A program made the position numbers and the translations under genes. A stretch of 64,000 nt of DNA from Schistosoma mansoni (Eukaryota; Platyhelminthes; Trematoda; Strigeidida; Schistosomatidae), in the NCBI RefSeq assembly GCF_000237925.1, contig NC_031497.1:4147295-4211294 (forward strand). Reading direction: 5' to 3'. Under the pieces are notes generated by a model. That model was not told where the DNA came from. It searched no databases and saw nothing but the letters and a program-made list of their open reading frames with translations. This document shows, piece by piece, positions 1 to 10,077 of the stretch (positions are counted from its first letter, which is position 1; each line of letters opens with the position of its first letter).

Positions 1-905
1 ACAGAAGTTTCAACCAATTTACTGACATCGATCCATTTAGGACGATGAGTTTGTTGACCACTGAAATTTAAGGTAAGATTAGCGCAAACAAGGGCATGAT
101 CAGAGTCTAGATAGGTACTCGAAAAGGAGCGGAAGTCTTGTACACAACCACGCCAGCCCTGTCTGATCGCGATATGATCAGTCTGGGTTTAGGCTTGAGA
201 TGCAGAGAGAGGACGCCAGGGGCACATCAGCGATGACTGTGCCGGTAGTTGGTGCTAGCCAGAAACAGGTTGGGGTCTGTGAACAGTTGCAGTAGACAGT
301 CCCCGTTATCTGACCTGAGATCAACAAGTCCCCATCAGTCACCTAAACGGCTCTCTTCTGTGCCTGGACGCCCAACCTAAGCATTTAAGTCTCCGGCTAG
401 TACTACAATATCTGTCGAACGCACGTTCTGTCGAAGAACTGTAAACTGGTGGTAAAACTCATCCTTGGTGGCATCCGTGTGCAATCTGTCGAAGCACAGG
501 CGGAGATGACGGAAAGACATCGTTTCTCATACTGATTTCTTCTTACTTTGATGAAACTTTCTAATCTAACAACACATAACTGACTGTTAATGGGGATCCA
601 ATCGATTGGTGCTGCCTCAGCTCTGGCGCTTAGTACGACACCAACGCCGGTAAAACCAAACGAAGATGTCACAGGGTCCCCGGATAAGCTCACGTGAAAC
701 AAGCTTTTCGAAGCGACAGATGGAGAGCGAATTTGTAGTACTTCACTAGAGTCTTTAATACGGGTCTCGGATAGACAACGAACGTCAACATTAAGGCTTT
801 CCAAAGACATAGCCAGCCCTATCTGTTATCCGATCTGCATTAGTGTGCGAACGTTGAAGGAAGCCAGTTTGAATAGTGTATGTGGTTTCAGAAAGACTTT
901 CAGTA
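1..905 (-). mobile_element. LINE fragment, apurinic-type endonuclease domain (edge of window)
   Basis: On the minus strand, reading from about 905 to the left edge, the translation starts with LFKLASFNVRTL and continues with SLNVDVRCLSETRIKDSS, then a GVGVVLSARAEAAPIDW block. These are the N-terminal motifs of the AP-type endonuclease of non-LTR retrotransposons (the FNVRTL strand and the catalytic SETR). The open stretch is 403-810; further 5'-to-3' the frame is broken by stops and shifts, so this copy is decayed. Homology continues to position 1 (text resembling the later endonuclease motifs), so the element runs off the window. It lies just upstream of the exon at 999, probably in an intron of that gene. 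The clade is not certain. Confidence is high for LINE endonuclease, low for the family name. Confidence 0.8.
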
Positions 906-998
906 TTCGTGAAGAAGTTATTTTTCACATTTCGTCCGTTTGAATAATATCCATGATACCAAATTTTGTTTTTTTTTGTGATTATTTTCTGGCATTAG

Positions 999-3530
999 GA
1001 AACTGACTTTCTTGATTCACAGCTCGTTCTAAGACAAACTGAGCTAAGTGTATCTCAAAGAACCAATGAATCGTCAAACATCTCTGGAAATGACTTTAAT
1101 AAATCAAATGAATGTAGTATTTCTTCACCTAAGGATGATAAACCGAATTCCGATGTCAAATGCCATCACGCAGATGTAAATTATGTCTCTTTAGACAACA
1201 AACGAATATTTTCAGCAATAGATGTGTCATGTTTGTCTAACAGCTCAAGTTCTAATGATCAATCGTACACCACACAATCTTTCTTTTCTGCAAATAAACC
1301 TGGATTATTAAATTATCAGTCTGTCGATAACATTTTGGATCTTTCGAAAACTGAACATTTTGTACATTTCCGTGGCAAAACAAATATCCTAAAATCACTG
1401 TCAAACAACGTACTGAGTCAGTTTGAAGCGGCATCCATTACAAAGTCTAATGGTTCATCTCCAAGTGTAAAAAAGTTTATGTCTACTTCTAAAAGCTCAT
1501 TGTCTCCAATAAGAAAACATTTTAACGAACCTTCAATTAGCCCCGTGGACTCTAGGAAGAGATATAATAGAGTTTCTCGTTCGGTAGAACCTGTGCGTCG
1601 GATTTTTCCTAAAGTAACAACTGTTTATAAAATGGATACAAGCAGCTTATTTGATTTAACTAAACTCAGAGAACTGCAATACTTAACACAACATTCGTCT
1701 AAAGCTTCTTCATTTATTTCAGTTAACGATTCTAACAAAGATAACAAAATTTTCTGTCATCAACCATGTGTCTTTTCATCTCAACTACTTACATTTCGTA
1801 TTGCTACGTGTCATTTAGATAGAAATGTCTCTTCAACTATACACCATTTATCAGAACTGCGAAAAAATGGTTCCTCTGTTGAAGTATTTGAATTCACAGC
1901 AACACAAATGATGGAAAATGATCTAGATCAGTTAAATGAATCAAGCACAGTATTTAAAAGTGATGAAGAAGAAACTATTGCCTGGTTTTCCATTATGAAA
2001 AAGCATGTACAGGAACAAGGTATATTTGTTAAATAATATTCAAGGAGTTTAGTTAGTGACTTGTTTTTTAGTACTAAAATATGCTATTCTATTTTTTCCC
2101 CTCAATTTCTGTAAATATTTTCAAACAATAATTGCTTTCTTTAAGTCTAGGAAAAGATACTGAATATTATGTAAAATGAAAATAGATAATCTCTGAATTT
2201 CAAAACCTTATATTAAAATCACCAAACACCCTAGTACGGCTATGAGTGGTAAAGTTCTCATTCCTTCTCGAAAAGCTTTCCTACAACTGCAGATTTATAC
2301 CCCTCTTTCCTGTAATTCCTTCTCACTGCTTCTACTTGGCTGGGGTGTTTTCACAATAGTGAAGGTGGACATCCGGTGCATAAATCGCTCTCATGTATTC
2401 GGAAAGTTTACCTACAGAGATTGCGAAACACTTACCCTAAACCAATGTTGTTAATTAGTTCACTTATTCAGAGGGAAGAAATGAAATATAAATGAACTCT
2501 GATCACTATCTAACCAAGAGATTACATGTGACCCCACTTTTTTATGTAATAAACCTTTGGCACTGTACATATGTAATGGTCAACTTGGATTTTTCCATTT
2601 CAAAATCTCCTTTGTGTTAATATTTGCAATTTTCGGATCATCAAAGCGGTATTATCGGAGTTCAACTCGATGGTAAAGGATCTTGATTTTCCTTCCCATT
2701 ATAATGCGCAATTGCTTATTTGAGGTTTTTGCATGTTTCAGCATATCGATATAGTGTTTCTCAAGCCTATTTCATATTGAAGTAGTAAGCTAAGAAAATT
2801 CATTCTAAAATTTCGTTCCATCAGTGAAATTTATTGACTCAGTAATGATATTTTTTGCTGTTGTGATTGATAGTCTGTGTTCAAACCAAAGGAGTTCAAG
2901 TCCCATTGACATGGAAAACTTCTAATAACTGTGTAAAACTTAGATGTAGTATTATTTGTTTATTTGTTTGAACACAAACATTGGTACAAGTTGGCACCAA
3001 AATATGGATGCACCATACAATAAAAATAAAGTTGTGAAGAGATAGAGAAAGGAAAGTGAGTGTAATAAAAGAAGAGCAACAATGAACAGAAATTAGTTTA
3101 GAAGGAAGAAATAATAATAATAATAGAAGAGGCAGTTCAGTTAGGAAAAATATAACCAGAAAGAATTCTTTCAGTTAAAGAAGTTACGTTCACTTTTATG
3201 AAAAAAATAAAAGGAAATTACAACAGGATAACTACTGACTTTTATCCTGAGCCATTTCCGATTACGTCTGAAGCAACTGTGTCGCACCATCTCTATGACC
3301 CCAACCAGGGAGTCGTGAAGATCCAACAGAAGCCAGTTTTGTATAACATTCTTTCATACCATGATACCATGTCTTACACTAACCAACTCTTCACTTTTCT
3401 CAACCAGTTCCAGCGTCGACAAGTAATGCAGGACGTGGAATTCTGTGTGACGACATTCGTAGTACATGAGATGATGACACCAATTAAAGTATCATCGCTG
3501 TGCTCTTACACACGTTGTGTATGTGTACAC

Positions 3531-3572
<42 letters not shown>

Positions 3573-3745
3573 CTCTACAATAAATTTCCTTCTTTTTCCT
3601 ATTTCTCTTAAATATTATAGAAATTTGGGGCTCTGAAGCTTTCTCTGAGAATATTATTATCCCTAAAAGTAAATCAAATTCTATTCGAAATACAAGTGCC
3701 CGTCGATCAGTAGCAATTCCATCTGATATTTCTATTCTAACATAA
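999..3745 (+). CDS. 3' part of an unrecognised Ser-rich protein gene (two last exons)
   Basis: Two exons join in phase. The first is 999-2019, preceded by an acceptor (ggcattag) and followed by the donor AAG|GTATAT. The second is 3621-3745, preceded by aatattatag and ending in TAA. The first exon leaves one base, which the second completes as a Glu codon. The visible C-terminal 381 residues are rich in Ser, Asn and Lys, with few obvious domains. One denser stretch reads VRRIFPKVTTVYKMDTSSLF, and an acidic/aromatic segment (DEEETIAWFSIMKKHVQEQ) sits at the splice junction. I recognise no family. No ATG need lie here: the open frame runs straight back to the acceptor, so earlier exons lie left of 999, probably outside the window. 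The 1.6 kb intron holds repeat-like sequence and an AT microsatellite. Confidence 0.65.
2222..2290 (+). repeat. Short fragment of the 'tacggccgagagtgg' repeat
   Basis: The run after 2222 (ccctagtacggctatgagtgg, then ctcgaaaagctttc) resembles the start of the better copy at 30285. It is a short, diverged piece in the intron of the first gene. The remaining intron sequence shows no exon I can support. Confidence 0.35.
2945..3500. repeat. Unclassified interspersed repeat in intron
   Basis: This stretch begins with a tttgtttatttgtttgaac run followed by 'ttggtacaagttggcacc', and ends before the AT microsatellite. Parts resemble the region 54185-54470 (wording such as 'gtatccacctacgcc' and Ser/Lys-poor purine-rich tracts), so I treat both as one loose interspersed family. 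A 124-residue open frame at 3198-3572 inside it ends in translated microsatellite and is not taken as a gene. Confidence 0.3.
3532..3570. repeat. (AT)n microsatellite
   Basis: Pure alternating AT over 39 bases, just 5' of the last exon of the gene ending at 3745. Confidence 0.95.
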
Positions 3746-4829
3746 CATTCCGTTTGTAATCATTATCCTACTTTCAGTTTTGTAATTATGAGTAAAATAT
3801 AAATTTACAAGTTATTTTTTTAATTACCTATTAAATGTTTTATAATGTTTCTTTTGTTTTACTAAAGTTTTTATATTTCTATTTATTTATTTGTTTTTAA
3901 TAGTGAATAGTTTCCATGTTGTGTAAATAAGTTGAATCCATGATTTAGAAAACTATTTCTTTTATAGAATGTTAATAGATATTTTTGTTATCCCTCATAC
4001 TCATAGTTGTCCATGTTTTCTATTTGCTTCCGTTTTTTTTTGTAAATTAACCTTTGATTCTATTTTCCTACTTTGATTACTTTATTTTTAGAAAAAAAAC
4101 AAACAACTAAGTAATTATAGATTGAAAATCCAGCCAAATAATTGACTATTCTTAATTGTTTCGATTTTATATCATTTGGTTGAAGTGTAATTTATGAATG
4201 GTTATGTATGTTCCTGATTGTGAAATACATTAAAAGTGAAAGTACCTACATCAATGTGATCTTTATTAAGTCATACAGTTTTTAGTTTATGGTCATTTAT
4301 TTCTCTATTTACATGGAGGGGTCTACATGACTTAGATTAAAGAATAGTGGTTACATGAGGTGGTGTTATATTTCTAGTCTGACCCTTCGTAAATCTTATT
4401 TCAGCCAGTATTGTATGTCATCGTACATTGATCACCTCAGTCAGTCGGTATAAGTTCCTTACGTGATTGGTTGTTTTACTCTCCTAGCTTAGAACTCTTA
4501 TCAACATTCCGTACTTAAAGGTTACACCGCACTCCCACAGCAGTGACCAAAGCCAGTCATGTATCTTCCATCCATAATGCATGTTTTGCAGTTGCGGGTT
4601 TTGTGCAGTGCATATACCTTGCAGCATTTTTCACTCGAATTTACTTTTGTTCAACTAAGCGGGATCAGTGTGTCATACATACCCATGTGTATCCTCCACC
4701 GAAGACCATCTCTTACAACCTAAAGGTAGCACATAGTGGGTTGTTACTCAGTATATTGTTTTTTGACTTGTGGCTTGATAAGCTCGCTAATCAGAACACA
4801 ACTTACACAATTAGATGTTGACCATTACG
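3746..4829. other. Intergenic, no supported gene
   Basis: AT-rich 3' flank of the first gene. Small open frames at 4543-4972 have no recognisable family and overlap the start of a repeat. I see no clear AATAAA close to the stop codon at 3745. Confidence 0.5.
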
Positions 4830-5195
4830 AGCAGCCTAGAGTCTTTATTGCTTTTTCTTGTCTAGCCCTGCATGTTGAGTTTAGAACACAATCTCGGCTT
4901 CCACTGCATAAATCATATATTCGAGAAGTACTTGGTTCGTGTACAAGCAAACCAGACCACATCATACCATAATATAAAGAATAACAATTATACAAGATCA
5001 AGTCAAAAGTGGGTGTGATTGGGAACAACTTAAGAATAGTAAGTCATATAATAGCAGTCAATAGGTCAAATAAAAGCTTATGATAAAGGGGACATAAATA
5101 TACATACTCTAGTTACTTAATAGTTATGCAATGAGAGCATATATGTAATAGTCTACAAATAGGTCCCAGAAGTTACCATTCATTTATTCTTCCTT
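4830..5195 (+). repeat. LTR-like interspersed repeat, copy 1 of 3
   Basis: From 'gcctagagtctttattgc' to 'cccagaagttaccattcat' this is collinear with 56020-56345 and, reversed, with 11230-11560. Shared landmarks include 'cagaccacatc.taccat', 'acaagat', 'ggtcaaa.taaagctta' and a final 'agttaccattca'. The class is not certain. Length and dispersed single-copy form would fit a solo terminal repeat, but no internal region is seen. It is an old, diverged copy. Confidence 0.55.
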
Positions 5196-5199
5196 AGGA

Positions 5200-6595
5200 T
5201 ATAAAAATTATATCCTTCGGTATCCCGTTAGTTATCTTGCAAATACGACAAACCGCCTAAGTTGATAAGTCCTAGGAGAGCGTTTTTTATGTATGCTCTG
5301 AGTTCGAACTAATCCATCCTAATTTATCGCGAGGGCACCTTAATTTGTCGGACCTATAAAGTATATATATCTTTCCTATTCACGTGGCAACTGTTGGTTA
5401 TTACTTTTTATCTTACTCTATCTCGCTGAAGTTTCGGTACGAACTTGACTTCAATAACAGACGGAGGGATGGTGACATTTACCTTCATTCCTACCACCCA
5501 CCAATTCTAGAACCTTTTGCGTGAACTATTGGTCGATTTAAATTCAGTTCACTCCAACTAATCATTTTGTTAAGAGACAATTAGAATGGATCTTGGAGCA
5601 TTTTAATTTACTAGGAGTTCTAGAAATGCACTAGCTTTCCATATTATTCAACAGTAAATCACTGTTTAGGGAGATGTTTATAAAACCGTGTCCATCATCA
5701 AACAACAACACTTATCAGTCGTTCTCATACCTCATTAATACTTACCTGAGTACGCACTTGATGAGGTCATCTACCATCTGTCCATCTAGCAACATTCTAA
5801 TTTGAAGTCATGACTCTGACCCAAATGTAAACACATATGTACCCCCATCACTTTATAATCGAAGCCTAAGTCATAACGTGATCTCACCTATCTCTTGATT
5901 GATATTGACTTCTAACCGAAAACAATCATTTGTTGGTGAAGGATTAACATAATTATCAGTTTGTTGAGACAGATTTGTAAAGGTACCCGTAACATGCTTT
6001 TTTAAATGACTCAGTCTGTGCGCTTTGTATTTGCCTACCAATATGACTTTAAATCTTCACTTGATCTTTTTAATTGAAAGTTCATCTACTGAGTGAATCT
6101 CATCACTGACTTGATATTTTCAGAAGGAATTTTATCTATAATTTTTCACTGAATTCAGTCATGAATATATATATATATAATTAGATCAATTCTAAATACT
6201 GCATTATATATATATATATATCAACGCTAGAGACAACTAACATTTCAAAACTGACTTACATTTGTTTCTTCTTGAATTAACGTGGATTCATTATCAACAA
6301 AGCCCAGTGTAACAGAATCAGAACATTAATTCCATAGCCTAAGGATTTAGTTTCTTTTCATACAATTTATTCTTTTTTGTTATATCACATTACGATTTAA
6401 ACAATCGCGTAGATGACTAACCATCTTTCCTATGATGACCAAAAAGATTCATTCAGTACTAATGGATTATTGATTAATGAAATTATATTTCTTTTTATAA
6501 CTTTAATATTAAAAAATGAAACCTTTCTCATAATTATCATGAAACAAATGATTGTGAATTTTTCAGTTAATATATGAATGAAAAATAATTTAAAT
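5200..6595. other. Intergenic, no supported gene
   Basis: Low-complexity AT-rich sequence with two short (TA)n runs near 6165-6179 and 6205-6220. No coding or RNA gene is supported. Confidence 0.5.
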
Positions 6596-6601
6596 ATACG
6601 G

Positions 6602-6800
6602 AAAGATAGATAGTAGCAGTGGAATCCAGGATGCGCGTTTCGTCTTATTTGGGACTCGTCAGCTGGATGTGCCCACATCTCAGAGTTGCTGTTCACTCTG
6701 GGACTCGAACCCAGTACCATTCGTTTCAAACGCCATCGCGTTACCCACTCAGCTATTGAGTTCTGATAGCCGCTTGCTTGTGCAATGGGGTGAAGTTTAA
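6602..6800 (-). mobile_element. Sm-alpha retroposon copy 1 (tRNA-like promoter plus hammerhead)
   Basis: Minus-strand copy of the schistosome Sm-alpha SINE-like family. In element orientation it has an A-box-like 'gctgagtgggtaacgcgatgg', a B box 'gggttcgagtcc', then the hammerhead, ending 'ggattccactgct'. RNA polymerase III transcription from the tRNA-like region is known for this family. The 5' part of the unit runs into the palindrome at 6796-6996, so the copy is joined head-to-head with a second inverted 5' fragment. Confidence 0.85.
6616..6670 (-). ncRNA. Hammerhead ribozyme (Sm-alpha type)
   Basis: Read on the minus strand: stem I strand, then CUGACGA (fits CUGANGA), a stem II with one mismatch (GUCC against AGAC), GAAAC, a tiny stem III, and an AUC cleavage triplet followed by CUGGAUUCC, which pairs back to form stem I. 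The core bases are all present. Stem III keeps only the A-U pair because the cleavage-side base is A rather than G, so activity may be weak. Confidence 0.8.
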
Positions 6801-6996
6801 ATTCACTTAGTATTGTTAGTTTGAATCTTCTCACTGATGTTTAGGACTTCAATTGATCAGTCTCTTATTGGTATACGTGCGTATTGAATTAAGGCTATAT
6901 CGAGGCAATCCGCACATATGCCAACAAGAGACTGATCAATTGCAGTCCTAAACATCAATGGGAAGATTCAGACAAACAATAACAAATGAATTTAAA
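6796..6996. repeat. Head-to-head palindrome of Sm-alpha 5' regions
   Basis: Arms 6796-6871 and 6921-6996 are near-perfect reverse complements (for example 'aacatcaatgggaagattc' against 'gaatcttctcactgatgtt'). The 49-base loop contains 'ttaaggctatatcgaggcaa', the usual start of an Sm-alpha unit. So the left unit reads left and a truncated unit reads right. Confidence 0.85.
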
Positions 6997-7586
6997 TGTA
7001 CGTTTGCATATTTTGTTGCCTTGTAATATCAACTAATTTGTATTACCTTATTTGTTTAGAACTCTCTTAAATAGTGACACTATTTATGACTCTTGACAAT
7101 GGTATACACTCAGTATTATTTTGATTGATTGGGAGTTTGTGATCATTGATTTTATGTTTACCATTAATATCATTTTTGTTATTGTCAATGGTATTCCATA
7201 TAAAACTAATGGTATATAATGCAGTATTTAGAATTGATCTAATTATTATTGATAGAATAATAATCACATGATTTACAATTCAGAAGTGATCTTGGTAAGG
7301 ACAAAATATGTCTCACAATATATCAGTATTATAGATGTATGAAGTGAACATTGTGAAACTATACAGTGTAATGGTGTAATTTTCAAGTTTCAGTGTATAC
7401 TTGTAATCTTAGCACACTTTGTATTCTTGAATCTATTAGATTAATCAATTTAATAAAAAACTTGATTGAAAAGGGTCTTTAAAACTTTATTTTTATTACA
7501 CTTAGTGTATACAAACTTTTTTTAAAATATTTAGAATTTGTAAAATAAAGTTAAGTAGTGGAGAAGATTTGTAGCTCAGATGGGTG

Positions 7587-7776
7587 ATTTTGTTGGAGTT
7601 TTGTTCTATTAGCTGGATGGTTTGGTCGTGGAGCTTTCAACGTCCTTCTGAACGACATCATCAGCACTTCAAACACCTCACTTCTACCCGAAGTTTGTGC
7701 TGATGATGTCGTTCAGAAGGTCGATGAAAGCTCCACGACCAACCCATCCAGCTCAGAGAACAAAACTCCATCAAAA
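7587..7776. repeat. Fold-back (inverted repeat) of a 'gatgaaagctccacgacc' repeat
   Basis: Arms 7587-7667 and 7697-7776 are reverse complements with a 29-base loop. The arm sequence (gctggatgg, ggtcgtggagctttca, ccttctgaacgac) recurs as a single arm at 53135-53225. The coding sense of the right arm would read DESSTT.PSSSENKTPSKS, also seen on the minus strand at 53135-53395, which suggests the source was a coding mobile element of unknown class. Confidence 0.8.
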
Positions 7777-9470
7777 TAAAGTTAAGTAATTGCATTATTT
7801 TAGTTACTACACAACTATTTGACCATAATAGAATATTCTCTTTTTATAGAAAGACAACTTTCGACTGTGTTTTTGTAAAAACAAAATAATAGAAATTTAT
7901 TCCACATGGTTTAAAAACTATTAGCCGTACATATACATCAAACAATTTCTTAGTTTTCCAAATGCTTAATTGCCCTTACACTGCTGATCAAGTGTTCGTT
8001 AAGCAGTGTTAAATACGAGAAGTTATATCTGACGATGAAAGCAATCTATTAAGCAAACAAATGTTGTGCATAATTAAATTCACAGTTTCCTTGAAAACAG
8101 GCTCATAGAGTAGCATGGTAAAGAATAAACAAACCAGTGATAGAAGTGGTGTTTGACACAACCAAAAGTAAGGAATTATTTGATCGTAACATTTGGAGAA
8201 GAAAAACTAGTTTTAATTTATGAAAAGACAAAGTGCCAGTTGTCTGGGAGAGTTGACTATCCCCATAACAAATGATAAACAGAATACGCCTAACAGCCGT
8301 AGTCACTACTTTTTGTTGTGTGCGACTTAAGTAAACTACGAAACAAGATACATAAAGACGTCTACTGTGTAATTATCGGTTTTGTGTCAAGATATACGAT
8401 CATTGTAGGCTTACGAACTAAGCTATTACTTTGGTATTTTAGGAAAATTGAGAAATTCGTGAAAAAGTCTAATAGTTCATATCCAACTTTCCTGCCTACC
8501 TTGGTCTCTTTCTTTCTTATGTAATGAGACGTTACTACATGACTAACACTTCTTCATTCTTACTGGAGCCATTCACATAAATGCTGAACTCGGAAATGAA
8601 TATTCAGTAAGCCTTAGGTAAACCTAACTTCCAGACTTTGTTTAAAAAATTGCTTTGGTTTATTTTTGATCCTCGTTCTTTATCGAATAACAGTTAGATC
8701 CTACGACAAAATATTAAAACCAACAAACGTATATCAGACTTTTACTGGAGAAATGATATTAAGAACACCCATGACAATAAATATGTTGTTCTGTTAGATT
8801 CATCGGTCTTAGCAAGTTATTAACTCAACAATTACTGACCTAGGACTTTAGGAGATTAAAAGTAAATATTTCCATGACATACGAGAAGAATTCTTTTCTT
8901 TTAGATAACTCGGAACTATTCATGTGTCGTACCAATTTTATGTGTCTGTTTTTACTCTCTCTAATCTAGCAGCCTACGAAGTCCAATAATTTCAATGACA
9001 TTATATTTTAAGTGTTATCCTTAACCTTTTACTGTTTATAACTCCAACTCAATCTGATCATAGTCATGACAAGTGGTAAAGTATAAAAGAACTATTCATA
9101 GATTTTCGTAATTATAAATCTTTAAGCATGCAGAAAATCGAATATTAAAAGTTTGTGCTAGAGTTCGTCCTTTTGTTAATAACATCATTTTCTTTTCTAG
9201 CACTTGCCTCAAACCATATATGACCTCATAGTAATGTTTCTACGACAACTGCTTGATCTTTCCGTACATACCTCTGGAGCACTTCAGAGTTATGGCATTA
9301 AAAACCATTACTTTCAGATTTAGTTTTAGTAAATTGGTTAAACATATCTTAATAGATTTTATATTAGGTGAGCGATTAAAGGTTATCTGAATCCCCGTTA
9401 CTTTGCTACCTAACTTATTTCATGAGATTTTATGATGGTTGGTTACAAAGACTATTAACCAGTTTTGATG
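7777..9470. other. Intergenic, no supported gene
   Basis: AT-rich. Short open frames at 8103-8524 have no recognisable family. Nothing else is supported. Confidence 0.5.
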
Positions 9471-9474
9471 ACAC

Positions 9475-9985
9475 AATGTCACAGATACAAGGTTTGAATG
9501 ATATTTGTGGCCTGAACTTAACGGGATGAGGTAGGCGAGAAGCTACTATACAGAGGATCAATAAGGACTCAAAGTTGAATTAAGGCTTCTAGTTCTGATT
9601 AACGTATCATCGAGTTAGAGCAAGGATAATGTCATAGAAGTCGACATTCTGATTGGCGGTTTTGTCATATGATATCTGACGGGCCATAGGACATAACGGT
9701 GAGACTATAATTCACTGACGACCTCTGAGTGACGCAAAAGTGATATTGAGGATGTTCACTAACTAACTAAGACTAAATGAGGGTTATAACGCAGTATGAG
9801 AAGTTAGAATTATGATTTGCAATTAGGGTTGGAATCTAGATTTGGGGTTTTCATCACGAACTGACATCAGCTAACATGCCGAGATGTTATTTAGCCAGAT
9901 GGATAGATGAATTTCGCGCCAAAATCCAAGACCTGTTATCTTATATGTGATTAGTTTGTCCATAAATTATAGTCTCGCCGACATA
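9475..9985. repeat. Diverged interspersed repeat
   Basis: Segment 'gcctgaacttaacgggatg' near 9515 resembles the 'ggacttaactggctgggc' part of the 11.2-11.7 kb repeat. The end, 'ttagtttgtccataaattat' then 'agtctcgcc', resembles 39833-39870. Boundaries are vague and the class is unknown. Confidence 0.35.
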
Positions 9986-10027
9986 GCACAGTTATTTAGA
10001 AAGGCAATTAAAATTCTGATATATTTG

Positions 10028-10033
10028 TTTATT
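10028..10033 (-). terminator. Likely poly(A) signal of the homeobox gene
   Basis: AATAAA on the minus strand (tttatt on the plus strand), 45 bases beyond the stop codon at 10078-10080. Confidence 0.55.
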
Positions 10034-10077
10034 TCATAAAGACAATAAATAAAATATAACATGTGACCAGTTTATCA

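Noticed and set aside
3198-3572. 124-residue frame ending in YIYIYI
   Set aside because: The end is translated (AT)n microsatellite and the rest lies in a repeat within an intron.
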